Source: Owenia fusiformis (taxonomy: Eukaryota > Annelida > Polychaeta > Sabellida > Oweniidae). Taken from it: DNA of 64,000 bases. Of this stretch, positions 55,510 to 64,000 are shown piece by piece (position 1 is the stretch's first letter; each line of letters begins with the position of its first letter). Under the pieces are notes generated by a model that was given only the letters and a program-made list of their open reading frames with translations, was not told where the DNA came from and did no database searches. The stretch lies in assembly GCA_903813345.2 (NCBI GenBank), contig CAIIXF020000009.1, forward strand, positions 11,342,530-11,406,529. Reading direction: 5' to 3'. Position numbers and translations under genes: made by a program.

Positions 55510-58500
55510 CAGTAGGACGGCACATTGAAAAAAACCATTGTTGTTTACCAAACTTTATATCAAAGTGGTGTAGCGATATATGACGTCATCGCACTACTTG
55601 TTTCTGGTCCGTTGGCTACCATCTTTATGAGGTCCATTGAAATGGTAAACATTTAAACATTTGAAAATGAAAGTGACGGATAGAATTCTACTAATCTCTT
55701 CTTTCGAACTATCTCATTTTAATGTTAGAAAAATGCACATGAATGGGAGTAAAATGCAATCAAACACGTGAGACTTTCACTCATTTTGTACCCTATATTC
55801 GTGCGAAATTAGCATTGATTAAACATCGTTTTTTTTAAATGTCTGAATCGCTTAAAAGTTAAAGTCAATACGATATTTTATAAGTTCCAAATATCAATCA
55901 GTTCCGATAAAATGCCTTCATTTGTTACATTTTCTGCGAAAACGGTTGGGCAGAATTTCGGTAGAAATGTGTATTTTACGACGTTATATGCATGGTTGAA
56001 TCCAAAAAGTAGAGTCATTCAGAAAATTATCATGTGTGCGTAAAAGCATGTGGATATTTCATTTTGAGTAACTGAATTATCAAATTGACATATATATTGT
56101 CTTTGGAACATCGCCTCTACACAGAATTATTTTCATAATGATTGCTCGTTTTGTTCCATGATAAAATGCAATTTTAGACCTGCAGCTGACTCATATCAAA
56201 AATTATTTAGCAATGAGTTCAGGCTCACTGATTTTTAAGATAGATGAAATGAACAAAAAAGGGAAAGGGTTATGTGTGCGGTAAAGCATGTGGATATTAA
56301 ACTTTCAATAAATGAATTACAATTTTGATGTTTATATGATCTGAAGAACATCACCTTTACACATAATTATTTTTATAATAATTGTTCGATTTCTTTCATG
56401 ATAAACTGCAATTTTAGACCCGACATGTATTAAAGAAGTATCGGACAATGTATTAAGGCTCACTGATTTTTAGGATGAATAAAATGAGCAAAAGGAGAAA
56501 AGGTCACGTGTGCGTAAAAGCGTGTCAGTATTTGGATTTGAAGAAATAATTTAAAGTTTTGACATTAATATTATTTGTGAAGCATCACCTTAACATAGAA
56601 TTATTTTATAATTTTTGCTTGGTTCCTTCCATGAGAACATGCAATTATAGACCTGGCACGCGTATCAAAGAAGTATTTGGCAATTGCGTCCAGTCTCTTT
56701 GGTTTTCAAGGTAAATGAAATAAGCAAAACTGGAAAAGGTCATGTGTGCGTAAATGCGTGTCATTATTTAATTTTGAAGAAATGAATTAATTTTTTGACA
56801 TTAATATTATTTGTGAAGCATCACCTCTACGCAGAATTATTTTTATAATTTTTGCTTGGTTCCTTCCATGAGAAAATGCAATTATAGACCTGGTACACGT
56901 ATCAAGGTTGTATATAGCAATTGCGTTCGGTCTCCTTGGTTTTCAAGGTAAATGAAATGAGCAAAACTGGAAAAAGTAATTTTTGATAATTTTTTTGACA
57001 TTTTTGACATTTATTATATCTATGGGGAATCATCTTTACACAGAATTATTTTTTGATTCAAATTTAGTCCCTTCTATTAGAAGGGCATGGCTAAGATTGG
57101 TTCATATGTATAACTGTAATGAGATTTTTATGTTTGAATCGCACAAAAAGAGATAATGTCACATGTGCGTGAATGCATGTCAATATCTCATTTTAAAAAC
57201 TGAATTATGATTTTGACATTTTCATAAGCTTTAAACCATTGCCTTTCCACATATTTATTTTCTTAACATGAGAACTTTAAACACGTTCTAAATAAGAAAG
57301 GCCAATGTGAGTTGAATTAAAATTAAAAAAATATCAATTATCTGCGTATTTTCGTTATATTACGTCATACGGGATTTCGTGCTTTAAGTGGGCTGAAGGT
57401 GAAGAATGGCACGTGTACGAAAACGTTTGTTACCAATTCATCTTTCAAAACACATTTTTATTTTTTACATATCTATGATCTATGATATATAACCTATGTA
57501 AAGAATTATTTTCAAATTAATTGCTTGGTTAATTCAATAAGCAATTCTGAGGTATATTTGAACTTTAATTCCATAGCAGATGTAATTCGGACAAAGGTTT
57601 TAAAATTCAAGAAGAGATTCAATCAATCAAGATAAACTTATGATTCAACCGAGTCGACAATACTTGGTTCAGTTCTTTCATTTTCAATCATACCATGGTC
57701 ATAGATTAACATAAGTGACCGTTCGAAAACATACCATTTTTGTAGAAAATGAAAGAAAATCGCGTTATAACATGTATCTAGTGCCAAGTTTACGTCTTAA
57801 GTTTGATGTGGTAAACAGCATTCTTCATTAAGTCACACATATAAGTTAAGGGAAGCAAAAGATCATTTTAAAAATGAAACATATCAATAGATATTTTTAA
57901 CATTGAAATACTTTTAGAAAGTAAGCTTATACTAGTATAGTAGATTTGCAAGAACTAGCTGTTTGGAATTCATCAACTTTTCTCCACAGGATCATTTCGT
58001 AGTACAAATGCAGGTCATTCAAAGGAAATTTAGGTCTCAACATCCCCGTCTATGAATATTGATCTTTTTCAGACAGCAAAGGTAAGTTTAAAACAGAAAT
58101 ACTTCTTACGAATCCAAATTACATATTAAACTTAGAATTGTGATCTACGATCTTATGGGTATGTCACAAATTTGATTAGATACATTCGCTCAGCACGCCG
58201 TTAAACATATAAATAACTTTACAAGCGTAACTATAGGTAACTTCGATTTTAGCATGTTCAAATTCAAGTTCTGTAGTCTCGAGAGTCAAACGATTATCAT
58301 AGTTTATTTGGCCTGCTTTTAAAATTGGGAAAACAAAGGCAAGGTTTATGTTTTATGAACATTCTGATTTGATAGCAAACTTTATTTTTGAGTGTATTAA
58401 ATCAAATAAAGCTTATTGCGTCGGGACCTGTACGTTCGCCAAATGTGCCGTCAATTAAAGAAACATGCACAGTGGTACACCGTTTTTGGAAAACATAACA

Positions 58501-58912
58501 CTGATAATAGAAATTCATCAATTGTTATGAAATTTGCACCATCATTAAAAGGAATCTCGAATTTCATGATGACAAAATATCGGATAAATATGACAAGAAA
58601 TAAAAATTTGTTACATTTTTTCCCAAAAAGTTGTAAAATAAAAATAAACTAAAAAAATAATATTTTCACGACAAAAAATAAATAGTTCAACTGTTTTGAT
58701 TCTACATGACGTTTTCAAAGAGTAGAGAGCTAGATTCAAAGCACCGTTCCTGCAAGTTTCAAATGAAAATATTAAAAACTGCGCGAGTAAGAGGACCGCA
58801 ACTTTTTATGTCTACACTGACAAAAACGTGAAATTCCCGTTGTAAAGATATAGTCCCACGCGGAAGTGCACGTCATAAAGCTGATGGGTTAAGGCAATGT
58901 GCCGTCCAACTG
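55510..58912. mobile_element. 3.4-kb TIR element with internal tandem repeats
   Basis: Left end CAGTAGGACGGCACATTG and right end CAATGTGCCGTCCAACTG are inverted with one mismatch in 18 bp; ACT lies on both sides (55507-55509, 58913-58915), a possible 3-bp target duplication. Both ends soon have ATGACGT. Inside, a unit of about 235 bp recurs from 56030 to 57420. No transposase was recognised; the open frame at 58416-58652 has no known domain. Confidence 0.7.
56030..57430. repeat. Degenerate tandem repeat, about 235 bp, six copies
   Basis: GTGTGCGTAAAAGCATGT and its variants recur near 56034, 56273, 56508, 56740, 57165 and (weakly) 57410, each followed by ...CATCACCTCTACACAGAATTA and TTCCATGATAAAATGCAATT. 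Copies differ by 10-20 percent by eye. Confidence 0.8.
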
Positions 58913-60780
58913 ACTACGGTGTTTTCATTCTGATAACACATGTAGTGATTTGAGAAAAATACTGTGAAATGAAGCTTTAATTGGCAAATGCAAATAACGG
59001 CTGTCGGCTACCGGATTAACCTTCTATTCTATGGGCAACTCATTTAAATATGAATAGAACATGCCTCTTTCGTCAGCTGGTGAATACTCCCATATAGTGC
59101 TCCCTATACAAGTTTTGTGACCAGAAGTCCCCATTTGGATAACTTGTATATCAAAGCCTTTATTGCGATTTAAAAAATATTAACAGCGTCATAAATATCC
59201 GATCATACGAATTAACGAAAACAATTTAGATTCAAAAACTGACAAGCTTTAATATGCTCACTCTACTATACCTTGCATTTAGTGTTCATGAGCAACCCAT
59301 TTGGCTTAATAGTAATGATTATGTTATTTGTTTTTATTTGTTTGTTCCTTATGAATGGTTTATCGGAAGACTGTTAGATAATAATAAGGTACTTGCAAAA
59401 TATACTAGACGATACAATTAAACAAACCGAGTATCTTATGCATTTCTAGGGATTAGGTATTGTAGAGTGATGCTATATAATGACAACTTACAGTTACAAA
59501 TCTTATTGAAGGGAATTTATGATCCCAAATTTGCCTAAATATTTGCTGTTTGTGAGTGAGATATTGACGGCAGTTATACCCCATCATCAGATCCACGTAC
59601 AGGATCAATTTCTAAGCTGCCATGATGGTTGCCTTTGTCTATATCAGTGTTGGGGTCTTAACTGAAAAAGTAGTGATGAGGGGACTTGAATGCCGCTTCA
59701 GTCTTCTTCCACTTCCCTTCCACACGGCTCTCATCTTCAGTGACAATTCATGTATCCGTGTATGTTTCATGGATAGTCACGTCGAATTAAAACAAGGCAT
59801 TAACATGACAAAATGTCACCACCTAGTTGCTCATATTATTAGTTCAATCTAAAGTCAGATTTGAACTTTTAATAATTTGTAGGTGATTTTGAAAAAAAAA
59901 TTGGTCAATTTGAACATGGACTTTCAGGTCCGTGATTTGAAGCAAGTTGAAAAAATACCTTTTTAGCCTTTTTTGGCATTGAGAAGGCCTTTTGAAAGTC
60001 TTTTGATAACTTGCAGGTTATTTTGAAAAAAGCTGAAGTCAGTCTAAACAGTATCTGTTAAGTAATTGGAAGTTTTAAGACCACATAAGTTTTCATTCTG
60101 TGACATCACAAAGGGGCACGTAGGTTATCGCAAACAATTTCAAACGATTGTAACTTGAATTATGAATATTCTCTGATCATGAACATGGGCGTATCTTTTA
60201 GATCCATTCATTATCTTCAAGAAAACTATATATAATGATAATTTTTTAGTTAATCAGACCTAAGTGATATTGTCAGAAAATAGTCATAATCCAAGATATA
60301 ACCTTCTGAAATTGTTTGCGATAACCCACATGCTCCTTTGCAAGAAAATATGTAACAATGGAAACAAATTTAAAAAAAATAAATTCAGGTTTATTTCTTT
60401 TCAGTTTGAAAAAGAGGTGCTTTTTATCATTTTTTTCATTTTGGTACCCTGACTCCAATTGCCATGGTAACTATAATATAACCAATCAGATGTCAGAAGT
60501 TATATATATGCTCTAATTAAGAAATGCACAAGGTATATTCTGACCCAATTTCAGGATGTTTGGACCAATATTCCCAAAATGCCAGATACTTTTACCTTAT
60601 TTATTGATCACCCTGTAACTTATACTGGGTCTTGGGAGGTCTTGTTAGTTAACATTATCAGTTAAAAAAAACATCTGAATTCGTTTCGCCGTATTGGCTT
60701 GTTTCAGTTAAGGACTTGTAACTTTTTACATCTGGATCATTGGTAGACCATTTACATAATTTTTATATCGATGGACTTGT
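58913..60780. other. Intergenic sequence
   Basis: AT-rich with no recognised gene. 59792-59830 matches 21628-21660 (GACAAAATGTCACCA core). 60116-60335 has inverted copies of GGTTATCGCAAACAATTTCA and may be a short palindromic element. Confidence 0.45.
60116..60335. mobile_element. Possible 220-bp inverted-repeat element
   Basis: GGTTATCGCAAACAATTTCA at about 60124 is reverse-complemented at about 60309-60328 (TGAAATTGTTTGCGATAACC), and GGGGCACGT versus ACATGCTCC extends it weakly. Boundaries are uncertain. Confidence 0.5.
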
Positions 60781-61240
60781 AACGACCCTTGGGCACGTCC
60801 GTCGGGAAGCTGTAATGTAACGAGCCAGAAAGGGAATGTGTAATTCAATGCCAAGTGCGGGAATCGAACCTAGGACAAAATAGGATTCTACGGATTCGGC
60901 TAAATGGCGCAAGCAACTTCAGCCGAGACTGCAGAAGCGACTTGTCATCGAAGGTTATTACGCCAACCCTCCTGGAAGACAACGTCCCGTCGAAACTGAT
61001 TCACAAGGGCAATCCCACATCTGACTCCACTGTAACGACCCTTGGGCACATCCGTCGTGGAGCTTTAGCAAAACGAGCCAGATACTAGACCCGAAAGGGA
61101 GTGTGCTAAATTCAATGCCCAGTGCGGGAATCGAACCTAGGAACTTCCGCGAGGCAGACGCTCTATGAATTCGGATAAATGGCTCAAGCCACTTCAGCCG
61201 AGACTGGTAGTAGCGACTTGTTATCGAAGGTAATTACAGA
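60780..61240 (-). mobile_element. Two tandem copies of a tRNA-like SINE
   Basis: Two related blocks (60780-60970 and 61030-61240) each carry, on the minus strand, an exact pol III B box (TAGGTTCGATTCCCGCAC) and an A-box-like CGGCTGAAGTG upstream; the second copy also has GAGCGTCTGCCTCGCGG between them, as in a tRNA anticodon arm. Both share TGTAACGACCCTTGGGCAC at their other end. Spacing of the boxes (about 55 bp) exceeds a plain tRNA gene, so a SINE is more likely. Confidence 0.65.
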
Positions 61241-61508
61241 CTCATTATGATACGATTTGTAGTCTTTATTATGAGACATATTAAAGTGGTCACTGATATG
61301 AACGTGAATCTTTGGTTTCTTTTTGGTATTGAGTGAAACATCTTGACTTAAGACTAAATAACAAACTATCAACTCTCTGTGAAAGGACTGCAGTTGAAGA
61401 AATTCAGTAACTAGTTTGGCAATATATTATTGGGAGAAATTTTTAAAGAACCCAGGAAATGTTGAAAGTTAACTTTCAACACAACTACGTAAGACATTTG
61501 TGTACACT

Positions 61509-61561
61509 ATGGCTTCTGCTTCTCCTCGGACTAAATTCTGGTGTTATATCAAGACATCAAG
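61509..61561 (+). CDS. Weak candidate first coding exon
   Basis: ATG GCT TCT with reading MASASPRTKFWCYIKTS, then donor GTAATT at 61562. No downstream exon or homology was recognised. Listed only because start context and donor are acceptable together. Confidence 0.15.
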
Positions 61562-61745
61562 GTAATTCTTATATATCACGTTTGGCTGTATGGCGAAATT
61601 GAAGTATGTGTATTAGCACATATATGAATATTGCAATGAGAAGAGAGTTTTACTATTGCAATGAGAAGAGGATTTACTTCCGGCTTATCGAAACAAAAAT
61701 GAAATGAAAAAGTGCATTTATCAACCCTCTGTGCAAGTCTAAACT

Positions 61746-62595
61746 CACCCTATGCAGACAGAGCCTGTGGGAAATATTGGGTGCGGAGCAAATGAGCGGA
61801 GGGTGCGGAGCTAACGGTTATTTTTGAATTTAAATTTGGGATATTTCTGAAACTAAGCCGTTTTGGGACTTCAAATATACCAAGATATGTGTATTTGACA
61901 CCAAATATCAATACAATTGTGAAAATAGTAGCGCAATTCATTCTATAGCGACGCAGTGTGCCTTAAACCTTTCCCAGACCTATATATTTTGAAATTATCC
62001 TTTTAATACTGAGTCCCCAGCATTCATAAAAAATGGTGTTAAAGGTGCACTATCTATACAAATTATTTTTGCATCTTGGAAGCCAGGCAGTATCTGTGTG
62101 ATTTTATAAAAATTCGGAAATTTTTTCAGATATGAGCCCCCTCTAAATATTGGGTGCGGAGCAGCTCCATAAACGTAGCTCCGCACCCAATATTTAGAGG
62201 GGCTCATATCTGAAGAACATTTCCGAATTTTTAATAAAATCACACAGATACTGCCTGGCTTCCAAGATGCAAAAATAATTTGCATGGGTAGTGTATCTTG
62301 AACACCATTTTTTATGAATGCTGGGGACGCAGTATTAAAAGGATAGTCTCAAAATATATAGGTCTGGGAAATGTTTAAGGCATACTGCGTCGCTATAAAA
62401 TGAATTGCACTACTATTTTCACAATTGTATTGATATTTGGTGTCAAATACACATATCTTGGTATATTTGAAGTCCCAAAACGGCTTAGTTTCAGAAATAT
62501 CCCAATTTTAAATTCAAAAATGACCGTTAGCTCCGCACTCTCCGCTCATTTGCGCCGCACCCAATATTTCCCACAGGCTCTGTCTGCATAGGGTG
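61746..62595. mobile_element. 850-bp near-perfect palindrome with 5-bp target duplication AAACT
   Basis: Starts CACCCTATGCAGACAGAGCC and ends GGCTCTGTCTGCATAGGGTG; AAACT flanks both sides (61741-61745, 62596-62600). The two arms of about 420 bp are complementary with few mismatches around a centre near 62170. GGGTGCGGAGC blocks lie at both the outer part and the centre of each arm. The same 63-residue frame appears on each strand purely because of the palindrome. Termini (CACCCT) and target length match the 35477-36365 element. Confidence 0.93.
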
Positions 62596-63260
62596 AAACT
62601 ATACCTTAAGAATTTAGATATTAGAAATCATTTTAAATTCCATTTCTAAACAATCAATAGATTGGGACATCAACATCCTCATCTGAATATATAGAAGCTT
62701 GAAAATTCCCCTCTTCGTTTTTTTCAATTTGCAACCTTTTATTATCGGTGCATAAAAATCAAAATCAGACTTTATACTTTGGCAAAGAAATATGAATTTC
62801 AATTTTGTTAACCCTATTTAAGTGTTCGGTACCTGATTACCTAATCACACCTGTTTTCTACACAAACCTTTCTACCATTCTTCGAGTCCATGCGTCTGAA
62901 TTCCAAATCTCAGTAGTGTTAACTATTAACCAACGAACTGGAGTGATTCGCTTGTGCTGTATAATGACCAACCGAGGTTCATTCCCAATCCTAGAGCGAT
63001 AGTTCGTTCAGTGTGTCAAAGCAATGGCAAAAGAATTGTTTATGGTATTACCTGAAAACATACTTAACTTTACATAATTTTACTAAAGCAAACCCAAATA
63101 ATTGAAGTAATGCTTTGATCACCTCTCGATTGTTTTTAGGTAATAGCTTTGTTAGGCAATACGATGAAAACTCAATGATAGAATCCGAAACTAAAGTCAA
63201 ACAATAATGGCGGTTCAATTTTGTATCACATATAGCTAGGTAAGGTGTGTTTCTGATTCC
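62596..63260. other. Intergenic sequence
   Basis: No gene, repeat or element boundary was recognised. Confidence 0.4.
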
Positions 63261-63284
63261 AGCCAATCCAGTCGAAATGTTGAG

Positions 63285-63850
63285 GCATGCGCAGACCTCT
63301 ATTTAGTGATATTTTCATTTCAAATATGGCGGCCAATCCGATGTCTGACGACCCTTACAAGGAATCTAGGCAGTTTGCATTTTTACCTCCTGTGAAATAA
63401 CAAGTGGAATTTAGTAGTTGTTTTGTGTTTTATTATCATTCTGCATCGTAATATATTCTATGTGATGTGGTGTTGAAATGTCAGCAGAAATACATATCCA
63501 TACGATAATCGAGTGAATCAGATAACAGATTTTTCGAAAACCCGTCTCGTGCTAAGAGTGTAAAAACTTGTATTAACATGCTCAAAAGTGCCAATGTGCA
63601 CATCAATGTCAAGCTAAATCAATGTTGTGTCTAAAACAGGTACCCGATCTACTCAAAACAGCTTGTCATTCACGTATACACGCTTAGCAAACACGGCGAA
63701 ATGACCTGAATCTTGGAATTTCGTTCGAGAGCTAGTAATGTTTGCTCCGGTCTTCGTCATAAGTGTTCATCAGACTTCACGCATGCGCAGGAGAAAAATC
63801 ATCAACCAATAAGGTTTATAAATCAATTTTGCGCATGCGCCTTACAACGG
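63285..63850. promoter_or_regulatory. Possible TATA-less promoter with NRF-1-like sites
   Basis: Palindromic NRF-1-type motifs occur at 63285-63293 (GCATGCGCA), 63780-63789 (CGCATGCGCA) and 63830-63841 (TGCGCATGCGCC, 11 of 12 to consensus), with CCAAT boxes at about 63263 and 63805. This cluster is unusual in AT-rich sequence. Role and direction are inferred. Confidence 0.35.
63326..63400 (+). CDS. Weak candidate small ORF or first exon
   Basis: ATGGCGGCC start between NRF-1-like sites; 24 codons MAANPMSDDPYKESRQFAFL then PPVK and stop. An in-frame GTGAAA at 63392 could be a donor. No homology recognised; AAATATGGCGG also resembles local satellites. Confidence 0.2.
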   Translation: MAANPMSDDPYKESRQFAFLPPVK

Positions 63851-64000
63851 TAAAAAAATTCGTATTTATAAACGAACCAGTTTGAGATAACCCGATATCA
63901 GTCGGAGAAATCTGACGATCTACGAAACTCACTTCAAAAAATCAAATGCGGACTGACGGCGTATTCTACTATGTTTGGATCTAAGATTTTCAGTATAGAT

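Noticed and set aside
57990-58055. A possible sixth GPCR exon (acceptor TCTCCACAG, 22 in-frame codons to a stop)
   Set aside because: It lies inside the 55510-58912 TIR element, is very short, and the poly(A) signal at 54940 right after the exon-5 stop already explains the 3' end.
61750-62591. Two 63-codon frames, one on each strand, with nearly the same protein
   Set aside because: They are the same sequence in the two arms of the palindrome, with no domain and no supporting signals.

Overview
The window looks like AT-rich nuclear DNA from a multicellular animal, probably a marine invertebrate, though the species and phylum cannot be fixed from the sequence alone. The reasons are split genes with GT/AG introns, LINE retrotransposons, a tRNA-derived SINE, a THAP-domain transposon and very dense short DNA transposons. 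No operon, prokaryotic gene, tRNA, rRNA or CRISPR array was seen.

Layout. (1) 237-33832, minus strand: a BAIAP2/IRSp53-type I-BAR (IMD) adaptor gene with its 3' part beyond the left edge. Eight consecutive exons join in perfect phase from the ATG at 33832 and give 211 residues that follow the vertebrate IMD domain almost end to end. A ninth, polyglutamine-containing exon (237-474) probably belongs to the linker after the IMD. Its introns hold minisatellites, a 463-bp triple repeat, a THAP-domain DNA transposon (10975-14028), a satellite-bearing terminal-inverted-repeat (TIR) element (26577-29089) and many short inverted-repeat elements. (2) 33833-49528: intergenic DNA filled with foldback elements, two minus-strand LINE fragments (41340-43540 and about 43930-45930) and a TTAA-flanked element. 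(3) 49529-54849, plus strand: a five-exon class A GPCR gene of 354 residues with a poly(A) signal at 54940, with a TA-flanked 841-bp palindromic element in its last intron. (4) 54950-64000: a 3.4-kb TIR element with internal tandem repeats, two tRNA-like SINE copies, an 850-bp near-perfect palindrome with a 5-bp target duplication, and a possible promoter with NRF-1-like palindromes near the right edge.

The two genes do not obviously work together. The I-BAR protein should bend plasma membrane outward and link Rho GTPases to actin; the GPCR is an orphan receptor with unusual NRL and DCFCY motifs. The most distinctive property of the window is its density of inverted-repeat elements, many with exact target-site duplications (TA, TTAA or 5 bp). 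They include foldback elements whose arms are tandem satellites, one with a 650-bp higher-order repeat, and two foldbacks sharing CACCCT termini and 5-bp duplications.
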